A stretch of 64,000 nucleotides of DNA from Anaerobaca sp035448545 (lineage in GTDB: Bacteria; Planctomycetota; Phycisphaerae; Sedimentisphaerales; Anaerobacaceae). Made by a program: the position numbers and the translations under genes. The stretch is taken from the NCBI GenBank assembly GCA_035448545.1, contig DAOTJE010000001.1, positions 124,001-188,000 on the forward strand, read 5' to 3'. Each line of letters starts with the position of its first letter. The first letter of the stretch is position 1. The notes beneath the pieces are model-generated. The model was not told the DNA's origin, ran no database searches, and saw nothing but the letters and a program-made list of their open reading frames with translations. Below, in pieces: positions 29,125 to 38,035 of the stretch.

Positions 29125-31221
29125 TTACTTCCGGACCGGCTGCTGGTTCTTCTCACGACGTCGGTTAATGATTTCTTCGGCCAGGCGTGTCGGGACCTGG
29201 GCATAACGGCACATTTCCATCGAGAACGTCGCCATGCCCCGGCTCAGGCCTCGTACGATGGTGGCATAGCCAAACATATTGGCCAACGGCACCTCGGCCC
29301 GGATCACGGTATACGTGTCCCGCACCGTGGTTTCCATGATGATTCCGCGGCGGCTGTTGAGATCGCCCACGATCGGGCCCTGGAACTCGGTCGGTGTCTC
29401 GACCTCCACGGTCATGATCGGTTCCTGCAGGCACGGTCTGGACCGTTTGAAGGCCTCGATGAAGGCGTCCCTGGCGGCGATGCGGAACGCCATCTCACTG
29501 GAATCGACCGCGTGGAAAGACCCATCGTCGAGGCACATCTTGCAGCCGACGATTTCGTATCCGGCCAGCGGCCCTTTCTTCATTGCCGCCTGGAATCCCT
29601 TGTTAACGGCGGGGATGTACTCGCTGGGAATGTGTCCGGAGGTGATATTGTCCTCGAACTCGTACGGGGCCTCAGCGTCCGGCCCCAGCGGGATCAGTCG
29701 GCCGACGACGTGGGCATACTGGCCCGACCCGCCGGTCTGTTTCTTGTGGCGATAGTTGAACTCGGCCGCGACGGTGGGCGCTTCCCGGTAGCTGACGTTC
29801 GGGGCACCGACCGTTACATTGGCCTTGTACTCCCGCCGCATCCGCTCGACGTAGATGTCCAGATGGAGTTCGCCCATTCCGGCGATGACCGTCTCGCCCG
29901 TCTCCGGGTCCGTCGAGACGCGAAACGTCGGGTCTTCTTTCATGAACCGGCTCAGCGCCTTGGCCATGCGCTCCTGGTCGGCCGAGGTGACCGGCGTGAT
30001 GGACAGGCTGATGACCGGGTCGGCTATGAAGATGCTCTCGAGCGAGTAATTGATTCCTTCCCCGCACAGGGTATCGCCGCTGGCGCACTCGACCGCCAGC
30101 AACGCGATGATGTCGCCCGGACCGGCGTCATTGATGTCGGTCCGGTCGTTCGCATGCATCCGCACGATGCGCCCCACGCGCAGCACGCGGTTGGTGCGGG
30201 CATTGCGGTACTGCTGGCCCTTGACGATCCGGCCCTGGTACACGCGGACGTAGCTCAGTTGCCCGAACGATTCATCGGTGATCTTGAAGACCATGGCCAC
30301 CAGCGGGGCGTCCGGATCGCTGGCCAGGGGGGTTTCCGTCCCTGCGTTGTCGTGGTCGCGCGCGAAATAGGAGCGATCCATCGGGCTGGGCAGGAAGTCG
30401 CAGACGGCATCCATCAGCGGCTGGACCCCTTTGTTCTTGAAGGCCGAGCCCATCATCATCGGGACGATGTCGCGGTTGATCGTGGCTTCGCGAATAACTC
30501 GGCGAATCAGGCTCTCTTCGACCGGCTGGTCTTCCAGCAGCATCTCCATCAGGCCATCGTTGTACATGCTCAGTGCTTCGAGCATCGCGTGGCGGGCCTT
30601 GCTGGCAGCGTCCTCGTACGCGGTCGGGATCGGACTGCGGATAACCTTCTCGCCGTCCTTGCCTTCGAAGCGGATTGCCTGCATGGTCACCAGGTCGATG
30701 ACCCCTGTAAAGCTGTCGCCGCAGCCCATGGGCAATTGGATCGGCACGACATTCAACCCGAGCTTCTCTGTCATTTCCTGCCGGACACGATCGGGATCGG
30801 CGCCCGTCCGGTCCATCTTGTTGACGAACGCGATTCGCGGCACGCGGTAGCGTTTCATTTGCTGATCGACGGTGATCGACTGACTTTGAACGCCGCCGAC
30901 GGCGCACAGGACCATGATTGCCCCGTCCAGGACGCGCAGCGACCGCTCGACCTCGACGGTGAAGTCCACGTGCCCCGGCGTGTCGATCAGATTGATGCTC
31001 ATGTTTCTCCAGGCCACCTGCGTCGCCGCCGAGGTGATGGTAATCCCTCGCTCTCTTTCGAGGTCCATGAAATCCATTGTTGCTCCGCCCTCCCCGGCGT
31101 GGACCTCCTGCATGCGGTGAATACGCCCGGCATAAAACAGAATGCGCTCGCTCAAGGTCGTCTTGCCCGAGTCGATGTGCGCCGAAATCCCAATGTTCCG
31201 AATCCTGCTGATCTTTTCCAT
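29125..31221 (-). CDS. fusA: Elongation factor G, spd type
   Basis: This 698-residue translational GTPase is complete. G1 is AHIDSGKT (residues 14-21), switch I contains MDFMDLERERGITITSAATQ, G3 is DTPGH, G4 is NKMD; domain II, III and IV motifs follow, including GMGELHLDIYVERMRREY, and the C-terminal GYATIVRGLSRGMATFSMEM. The G1 context HIDSGKTTLSERILFYAGRI rather than HIDAGKTTTTERILFYTG marks the spirochete/planctomycete/delta EF-G1 group, related to mitochondrial EF-G1. It catalyses ribosomal translocation. ATG 31221 is chosen by homology; upstream in-frame TTG codons are unlikely starts. Confidence 0.96.
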   Translation of the reverse strand: MEKISRIRNIGISAHIDSGKTTLSERILFYAGRIHRMQEVHAGEGGATMDFMDLERERGITITSAATQVAWRNMSINLIDTPGHVDFTVEVERSLRVLDGAIMVLCAVGGVQSQSITVDQQMKRYRVPRIAFVNKMDRTGADPDRVRQEMTEKLGLNVVPIQLPMGCGDSFTGVIDLVTMQAIRFEGKDGEKVIRSPIPTAYEDAASKARHAMLEALSMYNDGLMEMLLEDQPVEESLIRRVIREATINRDIVPMMMGSAFKNKGVQPLMDAVCDFLPSPMDRSYFARDHDNAGTETPLASDPDAPLVAMVFKITDESFGQLSYVRVYQGRIVKGQQYRNARTNRVLRVGRIVRMHANDRTDINDAGPGDIIALLAVECASGDTLCGEGINYSLESIFIADPVISLSITPVTSADQERMAKALSRFMKEDPTFRVSTDPETGETVIAGMGELHLDIYVERMRREYKANVTVGAPNVSYREAPTVAAEFNYRHKKQTGGSGQYAHVVGRLIPLGPDAEAPYEFEDNITSGHIPSEYIPAVNKGFQAAMKKGPLAGYEIVGCKMCLDDGSFHAVDSSEMAFRIAARDAFIEAFKRSRPCLQEPIMTVEVETPTEFQGPIVGDLNSRRGIIMETTVRDTYTVIRAEVPLANMFGYATIVRGLSRGMATFSMEMCRYAQVPTRLAEEIINRRREKNQQPVRK

Positions 31222-31613
31222 CTGTTTCCGAAACCACTCTCTGACAAACCACAATCAATCGCCCGCCTTATCGGCAGGAGGAGCTATAAATCCGTCCTGT
31301 CGCTGGTGATTCTTCGCCCTTGCCACCGTTTTCTGGGTTGCATCGACCGGCGGGTACCTACCCTCCCTCTCAGCAGAGCGAAGAATCCAACAGTTTACCC
31401 GATGGATTACGCCCAGGCAAGAGAAATGTGCCGCTTCAGGAGAAAAAATACACCCGATCGGTCGGGTCTTGCCGGCCGGAACGAAGAAACGGGTGGAAAC
31501 GCGCAGGTTCCGGGACAGGACGGGCTGGCCGCATGCCGGGCCCCGGAGGAGGGCCGACGAGTTGCGCGTGCCCGAACCCGGCTGGTCCCAAGGCGTCCGT
31601 CGCCCTCAAGACT
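31222..31613. other. Intergenic region upstream of fusA
   Basis: This 392-base gap contains the intrinsic terminator of the next gene (31443-31468) and a GC-rich stretch at 31470-31613 with no gene I can support. The fusA promoter should lie between 31230 and 31440; TTTATA on the minus strand near 31285 is the best -10 candidate but has no clear -35. Confidence 0.4.
31443..31468 (-). terminator. Intrinsic terminator (minus strand)
   Basis: On the minus strand, stem ACCCGA, loop CCGA, TCGGGT is followed by GTATTTTTTCT. It ends the transcript of the arginine-rich protein gene, about 145 bases after its stop. Confidence 0.6.
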
Positions 31614-32078
31614 TCACTGTTTTGTCAACTGAGGTCTCCGGGCGCGACGGCGGCTCATGCCGGCCTTTTCTGTGACCCGCACCTCGTCCTGCGACCTACA
31701 CAATGGCTGGGGTTCCGCCACGCGACGATACCCCAAGGCCTTGATGACTTCGAGGACTTCTGTCCAGGTCGGGAATGGCCGTGCATTGGCCCGCTTGTAT
31801 TCGTCGATTGCCATCACGAACTCGAATTGTTCGTCCGACATCTGGCCTTCCTCGGCGGCCTTGCGATCCTCGCTGCGGCGCCGGCCGGGCCCGCGGCGCC
31901 GATCCAGTCCCAGCCGCCGGTCCACCACATTCTGCCGGCGTTCCACTCCGCTACGCCGCTCCACGAAGTCCGGGCTGGTGGTGTCCGCTTCCGTTTGCCG
32001 TCTGTCGTCGCTGCGGCGCTCACATCGCCCTTCTCGGCAACCGCATTTGTCCGTGTGTTTCTTGTCTGCCTCTGCCAT
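31614..32078 (-). CDS. Arginine-rich repeat protein, planctomycete-type hypothetical
   Basis: This 154-residue protein has a cysteine pair (CGCREGRC) near the N-terminus, then a run of ERRSG/DRRLG/GRRRG-like units (FVERRSGVERRQNVVDRR), followed by a compact domain: MSDEQFEFVMAIDEYKRAN and PFPTWTEVLEVIKALGYRRV. I have seen this combination as an unnamed conserved protein in Planctomycetota. The R-R-x repeats could bind nucleic acid. Start ATG 32078 (MAEADKK) has AGAGAAGG about ten bases upstream; longer frames begin with TTG. The short acidic protein gene lies just upstream on the same strand. Confidence 0.75.
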   Translation of the reverse strand: MAEADKKHTDKCGCREGRCERRSDDRRQTEADTTSPDFVERRSGVERRQNVVDRRLGLDRRRGPGRRRSEDRKAAEEGQMSDEQFEFVMAIDEYKRANARPFPTWTEVLEVIKALGYRRVAEPQPLCRSQDEVRVTEKAGMSRRRARRPQLTKQ

Positions 32079-32180
32079 AGGGGATCGGCCTTCTCTCTTG
32101 TACGATTGCTCCGCGTCTGCTGCCACCCGGACGGGGAGACCGCTGGTTACATTCCCGGGATACGCCTTCGCACGAGTCAA

Positions 32181-32501
32181 TCAGAACTCGTCGTCCAGCA
32201 GATCGGCGTCGAAATCGACTTCTTCCTCGTCCTCCATCGCATAGTCGTAGAAGTCATCATACGCATCCTGCGACTCGATCACGACGTGGGCCTCGTCCAG
32301 GAAATCCTCGGGCACCATGAGGGCTACCCCTTTGTGCTCGCCACTCGGGTCGAGCTGCTCCTTGATTGTGGCGGGGATGTCGTTGAGCTTCAGGAGGGTC
32401 TGGTACTCCTTGGCCTGATCGATATCGCTCAGGAGGGTGACCACCACCAGGTCTTTGAGTTTTGCCTGCCCGTTGTTTTTCTTGTCCATCGGCTTTTTCA
32501 T
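32181..32501 (-). CDS. Small acidic protein, DUF2007-like (putative signal-transducing protein)
   Basis: This 106-residue protein has a basic N-terminus (MKKPMDKKNNGQAKLK), then LVVVTLLSDIDQAKEYQTLL and LKLNDIPATIKEQLDPSGEH, GVALMVPEDFLDEAHVVIES, and a strongly acidic tail (MEDEEEVDFDADLLDDEF). The core resembles DUF2007 'putative signal transducing protein' domains, which have a small ferredoxin-like fold and unknown role. Start ATG 32501 follows GGAG by seven bases. The next gene downstream on this strand begins 102 bases later. Confidence 0.75.
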   Translation of the reverse strand: MKKPMDKKNNGQAKLKDLVVVTLLSDIDQAKEYQTLLKLNDIPATIKEQLDPSGEHKGVALMVPEDFLDEAHVVIESQDAYDDFYDYAMEDEEEVDFDADLLDDEF

Positions 32502-33100
32502 CTTCGCGCTCCGTAAGAGAACCACGTGCTTTTCACCATCCAGGAGTCCGCTGTTGCAGGCCCACGGGCCGAAACGGGCGACATGGTACCCTCTCTCCTG
32601 GTTCGTCTTCGCCTGGATCGCGGGCAGCGACGGCCACAAAGCACACCTGCCGGCGCCAAGCTCAATGGAGCCTATCGGCCTCAGAGAGGAGGAGATTTAG
32701 GGGGTTTGGCGTTTTTTTTGTTGCATTGGGACGGGTCCTGGGCGATATGTTCGTCAAACCGCGTGCGGGGCCGGAGGATGGGGTGCCGAAGACCGCGCGG
32801 TTTCCGGTTCTCTCGGCCAGAGAGGGGAGGGCTATGGTGGTTGTTGGGGCCAAAGAGAACGGGCGGAGCACAGCCACGGCGCATGACCCGTAGTCCGGTG
32901 GCGTGAATTCCGATGGCGTTTCGGGGGTAGGCTTCAGGGCGGCCTCGGGCGGGGGGCTTGAGGACGCTGGGGTGCGACGCCGGGCATACCCGAGGGGGGG
33001 AGGTACGAGAAGGTGCCAACAGCCTATAAAATTGGGGGCGGCAGGGCCTCAGGAACGGTTTTTTACAAGAATTGCTGTACTCCTGGAGGGGTAACAGCCG

Positions 33101-33124
33101 ATGAATACATTGATATTCCTGTGA
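33101..33124 (+). CDS. Possible 7-codon leader peptide (MNTLIFL)
   Basis: An ATG with a very good Shine-Dalgarno (GGAGGGG about nine bases upstream) is followed by only seven codons and TGA, in the leader before the glycosyltransferase gene. The Ile-Phe-Leu end has no obvious amino-acid run, so classic attenuation is uncertain. Confidence 0.3.
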   Translation: MNTLIFL

Positions 33125-33193
33125 CGATTGGAAAATTTTTTGCGCACAGGGATCAAGCGGGTGGACGCCGCGGCCGATACGTTAGGCATATAT

Positions 33194-33219
33194 AGGAAAG
33201 CGCCACAGGGGCCTTTCCT
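33194..33219 (+). promoter_or_regulatory. Stem-loop in the glycogen-operon leader
   Basis: AGGAAAG with a bulged C and GCC pairs with GGCCTTTCCT around a five-base loop. It sits 86 bases before the start at 33305 and could be an attenuator or stability hairpin. Confidence 0.4.
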
Positions 33220-33304
33220 TTCAGCGGCGTTCGCCAGGCGATTGTTCGGTGGAAGGCGCAACAGCGGCCAGATTCCATCGAGCCCGGGAAAGAAGTGAGG
33301 ATTT

Positions 33305-34621
33305 ATGGGACGGAACGAAGAGGGGGAGCACATTCGAGTTTTCATGCTGGGTTGGGAGTTCCCGCCCTTCATCAGTGGAGGGCTCGGCACGGCCTGCTAC
33401 GGTCTGACGCGAGCGATGGATCAGCTCGGTGTGAAGGTGACCTTTGTGCTTCCCAAGATGGTCGAGAGCGAATACGTCACACACGTCAAGCTCCTGTCGC
33501 CGCGTTCCCTCCAGACGGCCGCTTCTTGCCGGGCGGCGGATTATGACCTGACGAACGTGATCTTCAAAACGATCGCCTCTCCCCTCCAAGCGTACGCGAC
33601 CCCGGAAAGCTACGATGCACGGCTGGAAGAAAGTCTGCGGCTTCGAGCCGAGCTGGGCGAGAAGCAGACGGGCGAAGATTGGGACCACGGTGGTGACTAC
33701 GGCGGCGATATGTACCGGGAGATCCAGCGGTATGCCACGATGGCCGTCCGCCTTGCCCGGGGGGAACAGTTCGACGTGATCCACGCCCACGACTGGATGA
33801 CTTATCCGGCCGGCGTGGCGGTTGCGGCGGTTACCGGCAAGCCCCTGGTGGTGCATGTGCACTCGACGGAGTTCGACCGGAGCGGCGAGCACGTCAACCA
33901 GGTCGTCTACGACATCGAACGGGAGGGCATGGAGCGGGCTCAGAAGGTGATCGCGGTCAGCCATTACACGCGGAGCATCGTGATCAGTCGCTATGGGATC
34001 AGTCCGGAGAAGGTCGAGGTTGTGTACAACGGCGTGGAGCGCAACGGCTCCTGGTCGGTGGGTGAGACCTGCATCAAACGGGAGGAGAAGCTGGTCCTGT
34101 TTCTGGGCCGGATCACCATGCAAAAAGGACCCGAGTACTTTCTGCATGCGGCCAAGAAGGTGCTGGAGGTCATGGACAACGTCAAGTTCGTCATGGCCGG
34201 CTCGGGCGACCTGATGTATCGCTCGGTCGAGCTGGCGGCGCAACTCGGAATCGGGCATAAGGTGCTGTTCACCGGGTTCCTGCGAGGTGATGATGTCCGT
34301 AAGATCTACCAGATGGCGGATCTGTACGTCATGCCGTCGGTGTCGGAGCCCTTCGGCATCGCGCCGCTGGAGGCGCTCGACAACGACGTGCCCGTGATTA
34401 TCAGCAAGCAGAGCGGCGTCTCCGAAGTCCTTCGGCATGCCCTGAAGGTCGATTTCTGGGACGTCAATGAGATGGCCAACAAGATCGTGGCGGTGCTGCG
34501 GTACCCGCCGCTCCGGATGACGCTGCGCAACCACGGCAACTTCGAGGTTCGCAAGCTGCGATGGAAGGACGCCGCCAGACAGTGTGCGAGCATCTACGAG
34601 CAACTGCTCGTCACTGCCTGA
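33305..34621 (+). CDS. Glycosyltransferase, glycogen-synthase-like (GT4/GT5)
   Basis: This 438-residue GT-B protein shows the N-terminal VFMLGWEFPPFISGGLGTAC (the G-G-L/x-G acceptor loop), DVIHAHDWMTYPAG, KPLVVHVHSTEFDRSGE, VIAVSHYTRSIVI, the linker VEVVYNGVE, LVLFLGRITMQKGPEYFL and the E-x7-E nucleotide-sugar motif EPFGIAPLEALDNDVPVI. It probably elongates alpha-1,4-glucan from a nucleotide sugar. It heads an operon with the GH57 and debranching genes. ATG 33305 has AAGTGAGG just upstream. Confidence 0.92.
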   Translation: MGRNEEGEHIRVFMLGWEFPPFISGGLGTACYGLTRAMDQLGVKVTFVLPKMVESEYVTHVKLLSPRSLQTAASCRAADYDLTNVIFKTIASPLQAYATPESYDARLEESLRLRAELGEKQTGEDWDHGGDYGGDMYREIQRYATMAVRLARGEQFDVIHAHDWMTYPAGVAVAAVTGKPLVVHVHSTEFDRSGEHVNQVVYDIEREGMERAQKVIAVSHYTRSIVISRYGISPEKVEVVYNGVERNGSWSVGETCIKREEKLVLFLGRITMQKGPEYFLHAAKKVLEVMDNVKFVMAGSGDLMYRSVELAAQLGIGHKVLFTGFLRGDDVRKIYQMADLYVMPSVSEPFGIAPLEALDNDVPVIISKQSGVSEVLRHALKVDFWDVNEMANKIVAVLRYPPLRMTLRNHGNFEVRKLRWKDAARQCASIYEQLLVTA

Positions 34622-34673
34622 CGAAGGGGATGTCGCTCGGGGAAGGGCGTCGGTTAAGAAAAGGATTTTCGGT

Positions 34674-35915
34674 ATGCCTTCGGTTTGTTTCTACTTCCAG
34701 GTCCACCAGCCGATGCGGCTGCGTCACTACACGGTGTTCGACAACGATCCACGCTACTTCGACGACCACAAGAACGCCGCGATCTGTCGAAAAGTCGCCA
34801 ACAAGTGCTACCTGCCGGCCAACCGACTTCTCCTGAAGCTCATCGAGAAGTACCAGGGACGCTTCCGAATCTCCTACAGTCTGACGGGCGTTCTGTTGGA
34901 ACAGCTTCAGATGTACAGCCCGGAGGTGCTCAGCACGTTCCACGCGCTGGCCCGGACCGGATGTGTCGAGTTCCTGGCGGAAACGTACTACCACAGTCTG
35001 AGCTTCCTCTATTCCCGCCATGAGTTTGTCGAGCAGGTCAAGAAGCACGCCGACACCATCGAGGACCTCTTCGGTCAGAGGCCCAAGGTGTTCCGCAACA
35101 CCGAACTGATCTACAACAATGAGCTGGCTCTCCTGATCGAAGCGATGGGATGCTTCGATGCCGTCATCACAGAAGGGGCCGACCACATTCTCGGCTACCG
35201 CAGTCCGAATTTCGTCTATCGCCCCACGGGGTGCAGGCACCTCAAGCTGCTGCTGAAGAACTACTCACTCAGCGACGACATCGCCTTCCGCTTCTCGAAC
35301 CGTCATTGGGTCGAATGGCCCCTGACGGCAGCGAAGTTCAGCCAGTGGGTCAACGCCGTCAATGGGAACGGTCATGTGGTCAACCTGTTCATGGACTACG
35401 AGACCCTGGGCGAGCACCAGTGGGAAGACACCGGCATTTTTGAGTTCATGCGGCACCTGCCGGAGGAGATTCTCAGGCATCCGGACAACAACTTCAAGAC
35501 GCCCAGCGAGGTGGCCGCCGCGTACGAGCCGATCGGCGAGGTGGATGTGCGGCATATGATCAGTTGGGCCGACACCGAACGGGACCTGTCGGCCTGGCTG
35601 GGCAACCCCATGCAATCGAACGCCATCCATGAGCTGTACCGCATCGAGAAGCAGGTCAAGCGAGCCAACGACGAGCAGATCCTCGCGGACTGGCGCCGAT
35701 TGCAGGTCTCCGATCATTTCTATTACATGTGCACGAAATACTTCAGCGATGGCGATGTGCACAAGTACTTCAACCCGTACGATTCGCCCTACGATTCCTA
35801 CATCAACTTCATGAATGTGCTGGATCATCTTCAAAGGCGCTGTGCCCGATCGAGCATCCAGGCGGTGGCCGGATCCTCGCCCGCCGGCGCAGCGAACATG
35901 TCGGTGACCAACTGA
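34674..35915 (+). CDS. GH57 family alpha-amylase/glucanotransferase
   Basis: This 413-residue protein starts PSVCFYFQVHQPMRL with the early H-Q-P of GH57. A (beta/alpha)7 barrel carries the nucleophile Glu in RNTELIYNNELA (about residue 144) and the acid/base Asp in FMDYETLGEHQWED (about residue 241). YYHSLSFL, SDDIAFRFSNRHW and a C-terminal helical part follow. It would hydrolyse or rearrange alpha-1,4-glucan and is probably cytoplasmic, having no signal. ATG 34674 is preferred over upstream 34584, because the conserved barrel begins there and AAGG lies upstream. Confidence 0.93.
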   Translation: MPSVCFYFQVHQPMRLRHYTVFDNDPRYFDDHKNAAICRKVANKCYLPANRLLLKLIEKYQGRFRISYSLTGVLLEQLQMYSPEVLSTFHALARTGCVEFLAETYYHSLSFLYSRHEFVEQVKKHADTIEDLFGQRPKVFRNTELIYNNELALLIEAMGCFDAVITEGADHILGYRSPNFVYRPTGCRHLKLLLKNYSLSDDIAFRFSNRHWVEWPLTAAKFSQWVNAVNGNGHVVNLFMDYETLGEHQWEDTGIFEFMRHLPEEILRHPDNNFKTPSEVAAAYEPIGEVDVRHMISWADTERDLSAWLGNPMQSNAIHELYRIEKQVKRANDEQILADWRRLQVSDHFYYMCTKYFSDGDVHKYFNPYDSPYDSYINFMNVLDHLQRRCARSSIQAVAGSSPAGAANMSVTN

Positions 35916-35991
35916 CGCGGGCGGACGAACGGCGCAGGAAGATACCCGCGAGGTCCGGCATCGAAATCACCAGTGCACGGGGAGTATTGCT

Positions 35992-38022
35992 GTGTTGACG
36001 CATCCGAAGGTCGGTGCCGACGAGATCGTCCGGCTGGCCATCGAGGGGAACGAGATCACAAGCCTGCTGGACCGGGAATGGCTCCTGACCAACGAGCGTG
36101 GCAGCTATGCTTCGGGCACCGTGATCGGTTGCAACACGAGCGGATATCACGGTTTGCTCATCGGTTCGTTGACCCCGCCGGTCAATCGCGTCATGGCCTT
36201 GTCGAACTGCCTGGAGATCGTCACGTGCGGCGGGCAGGCGTTTCATCTGTCCACGTTCGAGTTCTCCGGCGAGCCGGTTCTGGCGGCGTGTCCCTACCTG
36301 CGCGAATTCCGCCGGGATAGCGGAGCGCACTTCCGCTACGAGTTCGAATCCATCGAACTGGACAAGGCGGTCTACCTTGCGCCCGACAGCGACACGGTCG
36401 TGGTGGAATACGCCTTCGAAGGCCTCATGGAGCCTGTGGAGTTCATCGTGCGTCCCTTCGTGGGCCTGAGAGACTTTCACCACATGCAGCAGAATGACGT
36501 ACCGATGCGCTGCGAGCACCTGCAGCCGGGGCTGCTCGTCCGCCAGGATGTACCGGGCCGTGGTGTGCTGCGGATGGACTGTCCGGCGATGCGCTTCGAG
36601 GACGACGGCCAGTGGTGGTTCGATTTCAGTTACCGCGTCAACCGGCAGCGGGGCCAGCAGGCGAGCGAAGACCTCTGGACGCCCGGCTTCTGGAGGGGGG
36701 TCCTCGAAGAGGACGGACGCATCGTCTTCTGGGCGCGTCTCGACGAGCGCTATCGTCCGGACCGGCCGGTGATGGTGGAGGTCGGGATGGTGAAGAACCG
36801 ATGGATGGCGCACCAGCGGGAGGTTCTTCGTGAGGCGCGGGTTTCGGACGAGGTGGACCGCAAGCTCGTCCTGGCGGCCGATCAGTTCGTCGTCAATCGC
36901 CGATACGGCGACGTCGAGGGGACGACCATCGTAGCCGGATATCCCTGGTTTGCCGACTGGGGGCGCGACACGTTCATCGCCCTGCCCGGGTTGCTGCTGG
37001 TGACGGGGCGGTTCGACGAGGCCCGGTCGGTGCTGTGTACGTTTGCGTCCGCTGCGGATGGCGGCCTGATTCCGAACCGTTTTGACGACCGCAATGGGCC
37101 GGCCCATTTCAACAGCGTGGATGCGTCGCTGTGGTTCATCCATGCCGCGTTTGAATATCTTGAAGCAACGGAGGACAAGAGCACCTTCAGCGAGGAACTG
37201 CTGCCGGTGATTCGGTGGATCATCGATTCCTATCAGAACGGTACACGGTTCGGGATCCACACCGACACGGACGGGTTGGTCCAGGCGGGCGACAAAGATA
37301 CGCAGTTGACGTGGATGGACGCCAAGTACGACGGCGTGGCGTTTACGCCGCGATGGGGCAAACCGGTTGAGGTCAACGCACTGTGGCACAACGCACTGTG
37401 CCGCATGCACGAGTTTTGCCTTCGCGCGGACCTGATCTCGGACGCCAGGCGGTACGCCAAGATGGCGCAGCAGGCGGGCGACAGCTTCTGCGAGCGGTTC
37501 TGGAACGAATCGGTCGGATATCTCAACGACACGGTGATGCCCGACGGGCGGGTCGATGCGAGTCTTCGACCGAACCAGATCTTCGCGGTTTCGCTTCCGT
37601 TCGGTCCACCGTTGAGTGGGGCCCGACAGAAGGCGATCGTCGCGGCCGTCGAGCGGGAGCTTCTGACGCCGTATGGGCTTCGCACGCTGAGCCGGCGCGA
37701 TCCCTGCTATCAGGGCCGGTATGAGGGGCCGCAGCGAAATCGAGATGCGGCCTACCATCAGGGGACGGTCTGGCCCTATCTGATGGGGCCGTTCGTCGAG
37801 GCGTATCTGAAGGTCAACGATTTCAAGCCGGCCGCCCTCCGCAGGGCGGGTGAGATGATCGAGCCGCTCCTGAGGCACCTGACCACGACCGGCTGCCTCG
37901 GCAGCGTCTCCGAGATCTTCGACGGTGACGAACCGCACGAGCCCAAAGGCTGTCCGGCACAGGCCTGGAGCGTCGGTGAACTCCTTCGAATCTATCGTCT
38001 GCTGAAGAGCAAGCGGTGCTGA
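35992..38022 (+). CDS. Glycogen debranching enzyme (amylo-alpha-1,6-glucosidase)
   Basis: The product is 676 residues. The N-terminal GDE_N-like domain has EWLLTNERGSYASGTVIG, NTSGYHGLL and LSNCLEIVTCGGQAFHLST. The C-terminal (alpha/alpha)6 catalytic domain has GYPWFADWGRDTFIALPGLL near residue 321, IPNRFDDRNGPAHFNSVDAS, WMDAKYDGVAFTPRWGKPVE and RDAAYHQGTVWPYLMGPF. It removes alpha-1,6 branches from glycogen. The start is GTG 35992, placed seven bases after GGGGAG. With the two genes upstream it forms a complete glucan synthesis and breakdown set. Confidence 0.95.
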   Translation: MLTHPKVGADEIVRLAIEGNEITSLLDREWLLTNERGSYASGTVIGCNTSGYHGLLIGSLTPPVNRVMALSNCLEIVTCGGQAFHLSTFEFSGEPVLAACPYLREFRRDSGAHFRYEFESIELDKAVYLAPDSDTVVVEYAFEGLMEPVEFIVRPFVGLRDFHHMQQNDVPMRCEHLQPGLLVRQDVPGRGVLRMDCPAMRFEDDGQWWFDFSYRVNRQRGQQASEDLWTPGFWRGVLEEDGRIVFWARLDERYRPDRPVMVEVGMVKNRWMAHQREVLREARVSDEVDRKLVLAADQFVVNRRYGDVEGTTIVAGYPWFADWGRDTFIALPGLLLVTGRFDEARSVLCTFASAADGGLIPNRFDDRNGPAHFNSVDASLWFIHAAFEYLEATEDKSTFSEELLPVIRWIIDSYQNGTRFGIHTDTDGLVQAGDKDTQLTWMDAKYDGVAFTPRWGKPVEVNALWHNALCRMHEFCLRADLISDARRYAKMAQQAGDSFCERFWNESVGYLNDTVMPDGRVDASLRPNQIFAVSLPFGPPLSGARQKAIVAAVERELLTPYGLRTLSRRDPCYQGRYEGPQRNRDAAYHQGTVWPYLMGPFVEAYLKVNDFKPAALRRAGEMIEPLLRHLTTTGCLGSVSEIFDGDEPHEPKGCPAQAWSVGELLRIYRLLKSKRC

Positions 38023-38035
38023 GAGCCGATGCGGT

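Larger units (their letters stand above)
32502..33304. other. 803-base non-coding region before the glycogen operon
   Basis: No gene is supported here. It holds a T8 tract near 32715, a GC-rich palindrome ACCGCGCGGT near 32795, a long-range dyad CCTCGGG/CCCGAGG (32943-32949, 32989-32995), an AT-rich switch at 33020-33150 and a stem-loop at 33194-33219. The right third (33000-33304) looks like a structured 5' leader. The left part is GC-rich and featureless apart from a long antisense-looking open frame without family features. Confidence 0.45.

Noticed and set aside
29080..31632. Long plus-strand open frame opposite fusA
   Set aside because: It is an antisense shadow of a conserved gene with no domain of its own.
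33000..33230. Possible c-di-GMP-I riboswitch in the glycogen-operon leader (GCGCACAGGGATCAAG, GGACGC, GGGGTAAC)
   Set aside because: The blocks are in the wrong order and the GAAA receptor loop and the second tetraloop-receptor part are missing.
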